Below are positions 50,270-63,654 of a DNA stretch of 64,000 bases, in pieces; position 1 is the first letter of the stretch, and every line of letters begins with the position of its first letter. Location of the stretch: NCBI GenBank assembly GCA_947044405.1, contig CAMRHE010000067.1, positions 5,213,501 to 5,277,500 on the forward strand, read 5' to 3'. The notes under the pieces were generated by a model. It searched no databases and was not told the DNA's origin. It saw only the letters and a list, made by a program, of their open reading frames with translations. Origin of the DNA: Leptodactylus fallax (Eukaryota > Chordata > Amphibia > Anura > Leptodactylidae). The translations under genes were made by a program, and so were the position numbers.

Positions 50270-50930
50270 TGGGAAGGGCCTGTAGGCTCAAAGGAAATAG
50301 TATCAAAATATAACCATAACTGGAAGAGAGAATGTTATATAAATCTATCTAACAAAATAAATCAAACTAACAAGGACACACCACACAAAAAAAGAGATAT
50401 AGCTGAAGGAGAAGTAAAAAGTGTGGGGAGAAGAGGAGAGGGAAGGAAAACCAAGGGTTTGTTGGGGAGGAGATACTCAGTAGCATGCACTCCCTATTAT
50501 GCCAGTGCCAGGTGGAGACACCATTACCCTCCTTAAAAGTCACTGAACTATATCACACAGTGCTGTAGAAAGCAACTTGTTCACAGTCCTCCATACCCTG
50601 CAGGAAATTGACCTCGACTACTCAATCCCCGTAGGTCTCCAGTGTCTAGGTATAGCTGATCTGGCCGAAGAGAGGAAATGACTTTTTAATATAAGAAATG
50701 AAAGCAGGAATGATAAAATGGAGGGCAAGCTGTGGTGAGAGTCTCAGGTCTCTCTCTGTAAAAAGATTGAAAGGTTGGAATATTGGGTTTCGTAATTGGC
50801 TGATCAGACGGCAGTCACACCTGATGTGAAGGATGCAGCCTACTGCAGAATGCCAGAAGAAGCATGTATAGGAAACCAGAGGGAAGATTTGTTGAGGGTA
50901 ATAGGACACTTGCACCATCTTGTCCGGATC
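50270..50930 (-). pseudogene. Fragment of an L1/Tx1-type LINE, ORF2 C-terminus and 3' UTR
   Basis: The minus strand reads LALHFIIPAFISYIKKSF, then VEVNFLQGMEDCEQVAFYST and SSVTF, resembling the C-terminus of Tx1-like ORF2 proteins (a MED/MEE motif followed by a K-F-x-x-T-W segment). A pyrimidine-rich 3' UTR-like stretch follows (tttccttccctctcctcttc). Stops interrupt the frame. No reverse transcriptase core remains, so the class is moderate confidence. Confidence 0.45.
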
Positions 50931-52080
50931 TTATCATTTTTCTTCATGTCATTGGCATCTTATGTACCATGTACAATTTGCCAGAGTAGTTGAAGTCCTG
51001 AACTCTGCTTCCTAGTCTCTCTGCTATCCTAAAACATTGGTCTGCTCATGGGAGGATAGAGATGTAATAACATCAACTCAAAAGGTGTAGGAGACCTACA
51101 TAGGTCCTGCAAGGGGTTCAATGAGCTGAAATGTAGAAACTGATATAGATGTACCTGGAAACACCTTGTCCTAAATAGTTAGGAAGTGCAAAGTTACAAG
51201 AGGTGAGGAAGGAGGAGGAAAGGTAAAATTTCTGAAGGTCAACCCATGGATGGGAAGTCACAGAAATAGAAGACAGGCACTCTTCCTACCGAACCCACTG
51301 TCGGATCAGAACCAACCCACGACCCTCGGACATATGTTCTGCCACCTGATTCGTCCGATTTGCTTTAAAAAAATGTTTTTTATAAGCATGAAATGTGGTA
51401 AAAGTGCAGTGGGCCCGGAGCAGTGTGGGGATTTACCAGGAGAATTTTTATTTTATTTTACCACACTCCCTGCTTTTAGTAATTTTTTTTTTCTATAATC
51501 CTAAAGAACCTCTTTAGGAAAACCGTATCCTACTGTACAATGCTAAAGCTGGTTATTCAAGTGTGACAGAGGGGACTTCAAGAATTTGTAAAAATCTTAC
51601 ATTTTTAGAAACTGTGTATTTTAGGAATATCAGACTCTTCATATACGAGCATGTTATTTATCAAGACTCCACATCTATTGTGTTACTGTGAACAGTACAG
51701 TGGAAATGGGAGCATTTGGGCATTAAGGGCTCCAAATATCCACTTTTTTGTTGTCGTTTTAGAGAAGTGACAACGTAAAAAATGTTTTTTTTTCCTTTTT
51801 CAGTATTGCCTCTGTATTGCAAAATGGCATTGTGTGTACTTCTCTAATATATTGTTGTTAGAGGCACAGCCCTTGTGTAAGGGATATGTGGAGATTTTTG
51901 ACTTTTTTTTTCAGCCCGAAATATATTGCAACTTTCACTATTTGGAGCATTTAGAATAATCAGAAAAGAGAATGATAGAAATGCCAAAAAAAATAGCATT
52001 GTCCCATCATATGGCGTAAGAGCTATTCGCCAGAATATTGTCAGTCATATTAATGGACCATGTAATTCCAATTTATTTAT
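50931..52080. other. CNPY1 intron, no gene recognised
   Basis: 50931-51250 may continue the L1/Tx1 fragment. Beyond that no repeat borders or exons are visible. Confidence 0.35.
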
Positions 52081-52705
52081 GTAAACTTCCAGTGCAACAT
52101 TATACAATACAAACATAGCAAAGCTGCAAGGAAAGATTTGCATTACACATTTCCAACAGATCCCTGTCTCGTACCATATTAAACCCCGTAATGTAACTGC
52201 CCAAGAGCAGATGCAGTACGAGCGAGCGAAAGATGTATGATTGTGCAGTCTTGGCAGAAAAGACGAGGTGAATGAGGCTATACCGGATCACACGCATAAC
52301 ATTTATCTCAAAAAAGAATTTGACTTCAGTGGCCTTGAAAGATTCCCTAAAGGAATCCTAAAGGGCCTTCATTTGCAGATTTCAATTAGCCTTTATTTCT
52401 ATGCAATTATACATTAAAGTCGTGTATTGTGCCGGCTATCATGATATCCCTTAATATGCATGAAAATCAAACAATGCAAAAAACAATAGTATTCAATACA
52501 ATTCTGAAGGCTTCAGAGCGGCAAAGAAAAGACAGATCAAAATGGTTACCAGGAACAGAAGAGTTACATAAGATATTAGAAAGGAAAGTTTAAGTTTATG
52601 TCAGCTCTCAGAGGGAATAAATCCAATCATGAAGGCTGAAGGATTACACCAAAACCCCCGGCTTGTTAATATTAGCATCATCTTCAATTCAGTCACTTTT
52701 TTTTT
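52081..52705. other. Repeat-poor flank of the CNPY1 exon, possible conserved DNA
   Basis: Immediately inside the intron and without recognisable repeats. It includes tagcctttatttctatgcaa and tcccttaatatgcatgaaaa (POU/homeodomain-like words) and several CpGs. Confidence 0.3.
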
Positions 52706-52710
52706 CTTAC

Positions 52711-52826
52711 CTTATTCTGTACCTGCGTCCCGTCCGGATTTATCCTGAATGACCCTACGTCAATTGTCTTACTCGGGCTCACTTTCTTAATTTCATAGAG
52801 CAGCTCATCTACCATTGCCCTGCAGG
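52711..52826 (-). CDS. CNPY1: CNPY1 internal coding exon (N-terminal canopy region)
   Basis: This 116-nt exon has two leading bases that complete a split codon (probably Ala), then 38 codons reading CRAMVDELLYEIKKVSPSK, then a stretch containing TIDVGSFRINPDGTQVQNK. The CRA.VDEL start and the GSFRINPDG motif are diagnostic of the canopy (CNPY/MSAP) family of ER saposin-like proteins. The acceptor is a pyrimidine-rich tract ending ctctctag, and the donor is AAG|gtaag. The exon ends in phase 0, matching the exon at 20181-19975. The initial Cys is the second Cys of the family's N-terminal C-x-x-C. The first Cys and the signal peptide must come from an upstream exon that I could not find. In zebrafish, Canopy1 promotes FGF receptor signalling at the midbrain-hindbrain boundary; that role is family knowledge. 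CNPY1 is chosen over CNPY2 because of the downstream exons. Confidence 0.9.
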
Positions 52827-53212
52827 CTAGAGAGGAAGAGGGGATAAAATAAAATCTATATTAGAATATTTTTTTTTATGAATGATGTCAAAAGAAAAGT
52901 GAGTTACATTTATTGTAACAAATGTTATTTCTATCAGCGATGGGCAGGGATATCTATCCGATCAAATAACATTGCCATTGCCTGCTCCATGCTCTGGCAT
53001 CTATCTACATTTAATCCCGGTGCGCAGGTATCTTTCCACAGTCCAGAAAGATCACATATAGGTTAATTGGCTTCTAACTATACTGACCCCAATGTCTCAG
53101 GCAGGGAAATCAGATTGAGAGCTCCACAATAACATGATATCGTCTAGTGTGTAGATGTATATAATGACATAATACACAGAGTCAAGTTCACACCTAGCAA
53201 ACAGCTTCATTT

Positions 53213-53215
<3 letters not shown>

Positions 53216-53262
<47 letters not shown>
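53216..53262. repeat. (TA)n(CA)n microsatellite
   Basis: About fourteen TA then about nine CA dinucleotides, directly abutting a Tc1-like terminal repeat. A matching tgtatatatacacacac stretch follows the right end at 54185. Confidence 0.95.
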
Positions 53263-54186
<924 letters not shown>

Positions 54187-54380
54187 TGTATATATACACA
54201 CACATACACATTAGATAACAATAAAAACATAAAAAATACAGTACAACACTGTAGCAACTTTGCATTGTATGAGTAACTCTCCAAACTATAATAATATTAA
54301 AAATGAATATTTACAATTTTTTTTTCTCTTTTAACAATTTTAATCAGAAGAATATTTAAAAAAAAAATGTTAAGATGGTG

Positions 54381-54751
54381 TTAAAGAGGACCTTTCCCCG
54401 CCTGCACCAACTTCAGTTAAGTGCGTCCTTCAAAAGGTGATGCTCCACTAATTCTAGCGCAGTTGGAATTTTTTCTCTAGCCCCCGTCATTCCTGAGCAA
54501 TCAGTGCAGTTAGTTTCAACACAATTATGTTGTCTGTTGTCAGGTGAGCAGTCCAAGGCTGGAGGAGAAAGACAGGGATCGCCCACCTGACAACAGTGAG
54601 CATAAATGTGCTGAAACTGACCGCAATGATTGCTCGGGAATGATGAAAAAAGAAAAAGAAAAAATTCCAACTGTGCCAGAATCAGTGGAGCAGTGCCTAT
54701 TAAAAGATGCAAAGAGTTAGAGTTGGTGGAGGTGGTGAAAGCCCTCTTTAA
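54381..54751. mobile_element. Palindromic element, family B, copy 3 (complete)
   Basis: TTAA at 54381-54384 and 54748-54751. Left end AAGAGGACCTTTCCCCGCC; right end GGTGGTGAAAGCCCTCTTTA. Inner pair gcgcagttggaatttttt and aaaaattccaactgtgcc. This 371-bp copy defines the family. Confidence 0.88.
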
Positions 54752-55484
54752 AAGAGTGATCTGGTGAGTTGAAAATTTGTAGAAAAGGAGCAGAATTGGT
54801 TAAAAAAATTAAAATAAGCAGTGCTCCCCTCACAAATCCTCACCTGCTGCTGTTACAACACTTACTAGATCCCTACTTCATGGTTCTCTCATGACACACA
54901 ATAGAAATACCTATCACTGGATGAAGCTGGTCACTGCTATGGCCAGTGATTGGTTGAGTGGTCAAGAGGGACCAGGAAAGAGAGAGATGAGGGAGACCAG
55001 GTCAGTGGTGGCATCAGTGAGGAGAGGAATCAGCCTTCATTTTTTTAACCCATTCTGACACTTTTCTTTAAAAAGAAATATATACATCAATATACATAAA
55101 AAATATATATATATATACAGTATATTATAAATATATATAATCCAAAAATGCAAGAACTATGAAAGAGCGGGGAAAAAAAGAAAGTGGAAAGGGAGGGGCA
55201 GTAAGGAGTCTAGATAGGCCAGCAACCACCATCATAAATGGGAGGAGCAGGTGGGAAGGTAAAAAAAAAAAAAAAAATGGAGATCTTATTTCCATGCTTA
55301 TTTATGTTTGCAAAATGTACTTTTATGGCAGTTTTTGAAATCAGAGAGTTGTTTGATATCACATGCCTATTATATATCAGTCCATTGCCTTTGGCACTGG
55401 AAATGCACAAATCCAGATGGCAAATCAAAAACATCATTTGGCCCCATTTATGGACTTGGGAGCCACATGACTGTTACACTAAGG
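54752..55484. other. Probable CNPY1 upstream intron, no gene recognised
   Basis: 54755-55040 may be a further palindromic element (aagagtgatctggtgagttg and a gaccaggtcagtggtgg region). 55085-55140 is TA-rich. Confidence 0.35.
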
Positions 55485-55720
55485 CCCCACGTTGTGGAAT
55501 CACAGTACTGCATTTTACAGTACCAGCAGAGTGAATGAGATTCTGGCTAATCCCATCCACACATCGTGGAAAAAAACTGCTGCAGAAAAGCTGCATTTTC
55601 AAAAACACAATATTTTTGAAAAATGCAGCATATCAATATTTTACCTGCGGAAATGCACAACATTTTCCCTATAGATTTAATAAGGTAGGAAAACCACAGA
55701 GAAAAATGCAGCAAAATACA
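55485..55720. repeat. Non-autonomous repeat, "tttccctatagat" family
   Basis: Starts ggccccacgttgtggaatc; contains gcggaaatgcacaaca and attttccctatagattt. Related to 30830 and 63330. Confidence 0.55.
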
Positions 55721-56913
55721 AACGTGTAGTTGTTCAGGATTAGAAAACAGAAGGCTGCTTTCCATGTGAAACAGCACCATACCTGCCCATTGGTTGTGAC
55801 TGGTACTACAGCTTAGCTCCATTAAAGTGAATGACCTGTAGTATCATACGCCACCTATGGACAGGTGTAGTGCTGTATATGGAAACAGTCAGAGACAACC
55901 CTCTAAAACCTGGAGCCCTGCTGCATAGACATAGATTAACATACAACACTCGGATGTCTGCAGCTGCCACTATAGGGAATTTACTACAGGATTATTCTTA
56001 TTATTGAGGTCAATTTATAAAAGTAGTGTATAAAACTTCTAATCTCCCCCTAGTGGTGGCTGCAGATAGCTTGTATGTACAGCATGTTGCTCCCTCTAAG
56101 CGTTTCTGTCCATCAGGTTTATTCTACAAGTCCTTTTACAAGGGCGGATATCAGGTCTCTGCTATATTAAGTTGATCATTTTCAGAGCCCGATACAAACT
56201 GTAATACGATCGCTCAGTCTTTTACAGTTTGCACAATATCCGCAGGTTACCCGGGTAGACGTGCTACAAACAATGATAACTTTTAGGCTGTCCGACAACG
56301 TCATCAGTTTATTTGTTTGTCGGCTGATCGCTTCCTTGTAGCAATGATCAAATGTTTGTTTGCCCGATCTTCATTTAGCCTATGTAATATTTAGCAAGTT
56401 AAAAAAGATACTTTAGCTCCTACATATTTAGGCTTATGAGCCAAGGGCACTGAAGTGGCGGCAATTTCTTTTGCCTGGAGCCCAGACTCATAGAACGCTA
56501 GATGGGTTACACTGGATGACTTATCACCTGGGGCCATACTGCATACACATGGCCACAGGATTTACAGAGAAGGCTTCCAATTACTTACAAATCTATTGTA
56601 GATTCTTTTTACTTTTTGTTGATGCACCTATGATCTTGATTTCTATAATGTCCCTTTAGTTAATAATCCTTTACTATCTCACATAATGCCCCTTTAGCAC
56701 CCACCCTTATAGCTAGTTCTAATCCATGATAAAGAATCCATCAGATCAAGATATAGGGGGCTGCAAGCAATAAACATTTTATTATGGACATAGAACTATA
56801 AAAAAGTCATTGTTCTGAATGACCACCAAAAGCAATTCTGTTCCCAAAATACTCAAAGATTTTACATAGAAGGCCCCTGACACCGTCTCGTCCATAGGGT
56901 CAGAAACCAATTT
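55721..56913. other. No gene recognised
   Basis: Mixed sequence; 55750-55880 resembles the box of the GATGGTCTATCC family (ccattaaagtgaatgacctg) but without termini. I searched the minus strand for a CNPY1 signal-peptide exon and found none. Confidence 0.35.
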
Positions 56914-57190
56914 TTTATTTTTTTAGGGGAGTTTAGTTTTCATGGTGTGGTATACAAGAAGCTTTAACTTTATTCTGCAATTCAGTACGATTGTGGAGAT
57001 ACCATATTTATGTTTTACTAGCAGAATAAAAACATTTTTTTTAGTGACATCATATTCTGAAACCCATCACTTTTTTATTTTTCCATCAATGGAGCTGTGG
57101 GAGAGCTTGTTTTTTTTTGCAGAACAAGTTGTAGTTTTTATGGGTACCATTTTGACCACTTTTATTCCTTTTGGCATTGTTTTTTCATTC
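56914..57190. repeat. T-rich anuran repeat fragment
   Basis: Contains cagaacaagttgtagttttt and gggtaccattttgacc, the landmark phrase of the T-rich family also represented at 30289 and 36255. Confidence 0.6.
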
Positions 57191-57299
57191 AGATTTTCTT
57201 AAGGAGTTCACTGTGCTCATAGTTTGGGTTGTTACACTTGCTACAGCTGCATCAATACCAGTTATGTGGATTATTTTGCTATTTTTTCCAGTGATAAAA

Positions 57300-57613
57300 A
57301 ATCAGGGACCCACCAACTCAGACTCCATTTTTCCGCAGACGAACTCCAACTCCTGAACCGACTCCTTCACAACAAGCTGACAGCCACGACCAGCACTAAT
57401 TTATTAATTTTTAATTCTTCTAAAATAGAATTCCTATGAAAGTAAATATGTAATAAACTAGACTTCAAATTAATTATACAATATTCATAATTCAAAAATC
57501 TAATAAAAAATTATTAATCATTTTATTTTGAAGCTGGAGTTGGTAACTTTTTTCTGACTCCAGCCAAAATTGGTCCAGGCTCCGACTCTACAACTCTGAC
57601 TCCACAGGCCTGA
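57300..57613. mobile_element. hAT-like non-autonomous repeat, copy 3
   Basis: Left part gacgaactccaactcctgaa and ccgactccttcac; right part ccagccaaaattggtccagg and ctctgactccacaggcctga. AT-rich centre. Orientation is opposite to the copy at 12096. Confidence 0.75.
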
Positions 57614-57706
57614 ATAAAATACTTGATTGGGAAGAGAGGCACGTTTGTGTGTGTGTTTTTTTTAAATTTTTGTCTCACTCCATACATCTGTTCAGACAGC
57701 TTGCAT

Positions 57707-57725
57707 CAGTGGTTCTCAACCTTTA
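57707..57725 (+). mobile_element. Possible hAT (Charlie-like) terminus
   Basis: CAGTGGTTCTCAACCTTTA resembles the CAGTGGTTCTCAA end of Charlie/MER5-type hAT elements. The matching right end was not found. Confidence 0.4.
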
Positions 57726-57885
57726 ATATGCGTACCCTGGGGATACATTCTGTAGACCCCAGGGGTACCTGCAATGGCTGACAAAAACCCTGCTCTGAAA
57801 AACACTGGAGCAAATGGTGAGTTGGATTCAATATTCACCATCATGCTCCCCATTCCCTCTCAGCTTACCACTCACTTTCTCGACC

Positions 57886-57945
57886 TTATACCGCGTGGGG
57901 TCACTGAGGGGACTACTATACTGAGTGGGGTCACTGAGGGGGCCT
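57886..57945. repeat. Two-copy tandem of a ggggtcactgagggg unit
   Basis: The unit gtggggtcactgagggga is repeated with tactatactga between copies; related in sequence to the array at 61270-61505. Confidence 0.65.
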
Positions 57946-57959
57946 GTATTCTATTCGAT

Positions 57960-59774
57960 CTTTCCTTCACTTATTAACATGACTACACCTTTAAAACTAA
58001 CCCTTTCTATAATCTCAGGTCAATATTGTATTCTCTGAGTACCCAAACATTGTACCCACAACACATGATTGCCAAGTAGCCATGTAGCAGTGATCCTAAA
58101 ATATTTACAAACCAGTATACAATGCTGCCCATACAAACGCATCAGACCCATTTCTTCTAAAATTTTCCATCTCCATGTTGATGCATTATCTTATTTCAGT
58201 AGTCATGCACATACACTGGATCAATGGCCAGGAAACCCACACAAAGTGTATGTTATGACATACCATAGAAGTATATCACCCTGATGTATTATCAATGAAG
58301 AATATAATTATAACATGTCAGGAGAAACATTTTAGATGAATTTTCCCTTTCATATGTATTTAGATTTCGTTTAGATAGTTAGTATGTGTAAGGAACAGCG
58401 AATGGCATTTGGCCAATATAAAGGGTAATTTTTAAGGGCCTCCCTGGAATTCACCCTTTAAACCCTGTACAGGGGTTTGATCCTGGTGTTGACAAGGCAG
58501 TTTGGAGACACTGGTGTGAAATACCAAAGGGTCAGGCAAGAGAAGTATCTGGTTAAAGACCGAGGCCCGGGCTGGTGGAATTTGTGCAGGATCAGCAGAC
58601 AGGCAAATAATCATAATAGGTAGAATAGGTGCAAAGATCAAGAACAGATTGAGGTTGAACACAAATATCCAGCAGAGAAAAAAAAAAAAAATCAGCAAAC
58701 TAGGACGAGGTCAGGTATCAAGCTGAGGTCAAGTATAGTAGACAGGATACAGGAACATTGCTCAGGTAGGGTGTAGCTAGTGAAGTAGACTTATATACCT
58801 TATGACAGATAGGGACTGGTTGAGAAAGGATTTGGGTACGGGTGTTAGCCCTTTAAGATGCAGGAAGAGAATATGTGCCCAAAACTATGGGCAGACCCAG
58901 CAGAAGCAAGTGCGCATTGCATGGCAGTAAGGAGCGGCACAGATCCCACAGTGGGAAGTAAAGGTAACCCGGAGCCTGTGCCTGCTTGGGTGAGTGATAT
59001 GTTAATGAATGGAGACCGCCAGCATAACAAGTATGTAGAAGAGAAATAATAGTAATTTCTTCTTCTTTTAAATATTGTTGTATTTTATTATTTTATGGAT
59101 ATGGATGTGCGCTTTATGGTAGCTGTTATGCTGACGGTGTAACAGTCTACAGAGCAAAGCAGACAAGGTATCTGCGGAAAACACTTGTGGTTAGTGTGAA
59201 AAATAACATTTTTTAATGTGGATAGTCACAAAAAATATGTAATTTTTCAGATTACCACCGCACTTTTAGAAAAAAGAGAAATCTTGTAAAAAGTGCAAAT
59301 CATGTGTCCATCACATGACCATGGACCGACTTTTACCCACTGAAGTAAACAAAGAATGAAAGCAAGCAGAGATCTAGAAAAACCGTGAGGAATTGTTACA
59401 GAAAGTATATTGGAAAATTGCACAACTTTGCATTATACTAACAATAATATTTGCTGAAACCGGACAATCCCTTTCAGTCAGTTCATTACAGTGAAGACCC
59501 GGCTGCTCAAGAGCTTATAGTATTATAACTCACTATGACGCAGTGAGTTTAATTCACACAGTCATGTACAACCCCGGAAATACAGCCCACACACCGACCA
59601 TAATTCCCAGACGTGACTTGTGTGAATACGGCCTTAGGTTGCCACTCCTGCTTTCTTCATGCACCCCTCTCTAGCCACTAAGCACCACTGTGCCTCATCA
59701 TATACCCATCCATGTGCCCATCCAATGGTCATGCCCTCACTATATCTGACCCACTGTGTGGTGTCCAAGCATAA
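57960..59774. other. No gene recognised; part may be an old LTR-type repeat
   Basis: 58480-58860 is purine-rich with repeated caggat and aggtca words, a run of A at 58678-58691, and a tatataccttatgacag stretch. It resembles 2880-3620 in style. No termini were identified, so the class is open. Confidence 0.3.
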
Positions 59775-59900
59775 CCAGGGCTGTGCTGTCACAAAGCCAA
59801 ACTTCTGACTTAAATTCTGACTCCTCTAATTTTCCATATTCCGACTTTAGCTCCGACTCCTTCATAAATTACTGTTTCTGATAAATTATATTATATATTT
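59775..59900. mobile_element. hAT-like non-autonomous repeat, copy 4 (fragment)
   Basis: Starts ccagggctgtgctgtcac and contains cagac-free gactcctctaattttcc and ctccgactccttcataaatt. The right end is missing. Confidence 0.6.
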
Positions 59901-60889
59901 ATATCTATTATATGATAAAATATGGCAAAGCAGAAAAAAAAAGATACTTCCCCCTAATATATTTTGGCCACAATAGTGAGAAATGGGACAGAATAGTGCC
60001 GGCTATCCAGAAAATGATCGACACTGTCCAGAAACAGTGTCATAGGAACTACATCAGCTAGGGGTGGCAATATTCATTACACCGGACCGTGCACATGCTA
60101 ATGAAGCAGAATCGTGGCTAGAAGAACATCTGTTGCTTCTTGAGGATTGAGGTAAGGATGAATCCATTGCTGAAGTCATAATACAATGACACCTCAGGCT
60201 TGAGAAAGATTTCAGCCTATTCCATGGCAGAATGGAGACTTGGAGAGTAGACTCAGACAGTAGCAGGCAAAAGTCTTCTAATGGGCTATTCACACGGTCA
60301 AAAATTAAGAGGAATTTGACTTGACATCTTCCTCAGATTCCCCTTCGTTTTCTGACCTGTCTCATGCCGCAGGCTCTACAGCTGAATCAGTTGTGGTATC
60401 TTCGACAAGATTGAGCAGGGAGTTTATTTTTTCAGCGCCCTGCCTGAATCTCTGCCTCCCACTGAAGACAATGGGAGGCAGAATCCGCTTCAAAATTAGT
60501 TCCAGATTCTGCCATGTGAACATACCCTAAAAAAGGTTAGTGACTGTGATAATGCAAGATGGGAACAGGATGCAATGGCTTTGTGAAAGAAGAACTCAAG
60601 CAAGACTCTCAGATGACCCAGACAAAACCAGAGCCATGCAGGAAGAGATGGTAGCTTCCTAGGAGAACATTCAACAGCTGGCCAGGAAGAAAGCTTTGGA
60701 AGAAATGGTCCAGATCATTTTTATATAGGGCCTTGGGTTCATAGAATGTGACTTATACATTATGTGGAGAAAAGTACATTCCTTTTAATCACTGTAATTT
60801 AGGAGTCTTATGTCGTCCCATTGTCACAGGTGTATAAAGTCCAGCACCTAACCACAGCAAGTCAGCCATAAAATCTCAAACCCTGTGAA
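59901..60889. other. No gene recognised
   Basis: 60260-60540 carries inverted-looking ends (gggctattcacacggtc and ctgccatgtgaacatac) around gaatctctgcctcccactg, typical of a frog palindromic element. No exon. Confidence 0.35.
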
Positions 60890-61505
60890 ATTACAGAGCA
60901 GGGCAAGGCCACTTTAACCATAGGGCCAACAGTGCACTTGCACAGGGCCCTTTGGTAGCGGTGACCCTCTTGGGACAGTCCTGCATTTGGAGTGCTATCC
61001 TGCTTTTCTGGTCCGTCCCACTATGTCACGACTCCATCTCATTTGGGTCTTGAGGGTGTAGATCAGTGGAGTACAATGGTGAAGCAGGAAGCCATCCGCT
61101 CCCTGATTCACCATTCTGCCACTATCTCTGCTCCTGGTGTCCTGGGAGTAGTAGGTGCGATGTAGTGACATCACATATATCACACCTGACGCTGCTGGCA
61201 GCAGAAATAGAAGAGGGGAACAGGGAAAGGTGTGTATTAGTTTTTTTTTTTTTTCTTCTTTGTATCATATATACTGTGGGGACAACCTAGAGGGGGGGCA
61301 TTATACTGTGAGGTCAACTGGAGAGGGTCATTATAATATAATGTCTGAGGGGCCACTGGAGTGGGACCAGTTAATGTCTGAGGAGCCACTGGGGGGGACA
61401 AGTTAATGTGTGATGCCACTGCAGGGGCATTTGATTTTGTGATTAGCCACTGAGGGGCATTATATTGTATGGGACCACTAAGGAGGGTTTATACTGTGTG
61501 AGGGT
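60890..61505. repeat. Degenerate tandem array, about 30-35 bp units, with its lead-in repeat
   Basis: From 61270 a unit like ggggccactggagggg, then cattatactgtg, recurs about seven times with heavy divergence. The lead-in (gggccaacagtgcacttgc, then acagggccctttgg at about 60920) is familiar from the start of such arrays in frogs. No coding. Confidence 0.65.
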
Positions 61506-61577
61506 CAATGTCACAACAGGAGAGATACCCACTGGCTCATGTTAGAGAGACCCGCGTATTTCTCAATACTGCTTTGT

Positions 61578-61735
61578 ATAGATTGTAAGCCCTTGCGAGC
61601 AGAGCCCTCAGTCCCAGTGTGTGAATTAACTATTTCTTTGTAATGTATCTTTTTTGTCAGTACTTGAACCCTACAAGTTGTACAGTGCTGCGGAATATGT
61701 TGGCGCTATATAAATGAAATGTATTATTATAAAAT
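61578..61735 (+). mobile_element. SINE/LINE2-type tail
   Basis: atagattgtaagcccttgcg, gagccctcagtcccagtgtg, tacagtgctgcggaatatgt, ggcgctatataaatgaaa. This is the best preserved version of the tail in the window. Confidence 0.8.
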
Positions 61736-63654
61736 GTATTATTAAATGTATACCACATCCTGTGTTTTTATAAAGAGCGTCAACACAAAACTGCCAATAC
61801 TGCGTGAGTGGTCTGTATAGTGCTGTGCGGAGGAATTTACACTATAGTTAGGTGCACCTTATAGTCTGAAAAATATGGTAATATTAGGATTATTATTTAG
61901 TGTCCAATAGATACTGGTGACTTTTACAGTTTTCTTTAGGCTAAAAATAAAAATGGATTGAAAGGAGGAAAAAAAAAAGTCCAAACTAAGTTTTGGCTAA
62001 AATAAATGTAAGTAAATACTGCACTGTATGAACACCGCCTTGGCTTGCTTTATAACTATATGGAAACTGATTGGTGACTCAAACACTGAAACATTTACTT
62101 TTACATATTATATATACCTATATAGCCTTCACTTAGTGCTTAAAGTAAAGACATTCTATTGTTTTTTTCCTTTCACTTGCTATTGACCCTACAAAAGGCC
62201 ATTACAAAGTGGTGGCCAGTTCTCTGTTTAGAAACAAGGGTAAGCGTAACCCTGCAACGTTCCTTCCCAGTCATACTAGTGATTGAGGTCAGAGGAGAGA
62301 AGAGAGACCACAGAGGAGTCCCAAGAGATTTGTACTGACCTTTCCGGCTGTCGATGAGAAAGGCCATCTCACGCTATACTATTTTCCAGTTCTGCTCCAG
62401 TAATCTCTATATAATAACTGTCATGTGGAGACACCTTTATGTAATGTGCATGTTCTTGTTACTGGACAGAAAAAAAAACAATGTATCCTAAGGCTTGTAG
62501 AATATCAGGGGAAATAATATTTGGGCTGCTTGAACATGTCGTGGCTATATTAGAAGCTAGCAACTATTGCAGAACTGTAAATGTTAATAGAGGGGGACGT
62601 GCAACCTCAACTCAGTTACCTAATAATGTACCTTAAGCTTTACCTCCACGTACCATAAAGTGCAGTTTTCCTATCTTTGGCGCTAAGGCGTATTAATCCA
62701 TTCCGGAAAAATCCTTAAAGACATATTTTACCAGTGATCACTATGAACAAACCTGGAGAGCTGACGCTATAGGGGTGAATTGTCATGTAGCAGATTTTGT
62801 TGCAGATAGTTCTGCGACAGTTCCATCTGTCTGAATTGGGCTTGCAGAAATCCATGAGCGTGAGGTCAAAATAAGCAATCTGCATCAAGTTCTGCAGACT
62901 ATCTGCTGTGGGTGGATTCACAATAAAAATAACGATAAGGACTACTATTGAGAAAAAAAAAAGAAAAATAATAAAACATAAAATAATATTGAAAGTTTTA
63001 GATGTTTTAGGGGAAGGATGCCGGGCATTCCAGTACCCCCCACCATAGGGCACTTGTAATGCTGATGGAACATCTGCCGACAGTCAAAGCAGTGAATACA
63101 ATTTCTTTTCTCATATGGGAAACAATTGATATTTCTTCCAACGTGTTCCGATCGTTGTGCTGGACTGTAGAAACGTGCCGAGAATGGTTAGCTTCAGCAG
63201 AAGAGCATATAGGAGGTATAGGGATGTCCACATAGTGCATATACTGTATACTATGAAAATAGGATTCCTAAAGTTATGGATGGAAGTTTTTCAGGGCTTA
63301 CATTTGATTTTCCTCCATAGAGATAGCAGAAAAATGCATTACTTTTAGCTGCGGAATCACAAGCATTTTCCCTATATAGGGGAAGAAAAAACGTAGACAA
63401 AATGCAAAAACTCAATGCGGTTTTTTTTCTGCAGTGTTTTTTTTAGCTGTGTTTCTCGACATAGGGCCTTAGCCTTAAAGTGAATCTCCACCTTCACATT
63501 TTTAAGGTCTAACTGTTTGTGGCGATTAATCTTTTATGGCTGTGTTTACACTTTTTTTTTATATAAACTGCATGCGTATTCAAAAATTGCATGTGTTTTT
63601 TTTGAGCAAAAACAGTCTGAAAAGGATGCAAATCCAAATTTCTAGCATAGATGC
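61736..63654. other. No gene recognised; repeat fragments
   Basis: 62780-62940 resembles 29246-29420. 63330-63475 is a "tttccctatag" fragment ending cgacatagggccttagcct. I found no exon. Confidence 0.4.

Noticed and set aside
58432..58698. 88-codon minus frame with a signal-like start, considered as CNPY1 exon 1
   Set aside because: The hydrophobic start is encoded by a poly-A run on the plus strand (58678-58691). There is no Cys-Gly-Ala split codon followed by a donor.
62641..62665. Possible donor (ctttacctccacg on plus) considered as the end of CNPY1 exon 1
   Set aside because: In the required phase it reads HFMVRG rather than a Tyr-Cys-Gly-Ala end, so the first canopy Cys is absent.
62715..63053. 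112-codon minus frame with a hydrophobic segment (FNIILCFIIFLFFFSIVVLI)
   Set aside because: The hydrophobic run comes from a T/A-rich simple stretch at 62940-63000. There is no signal-peptide exon context, and the frame crosses a repeat fragment.
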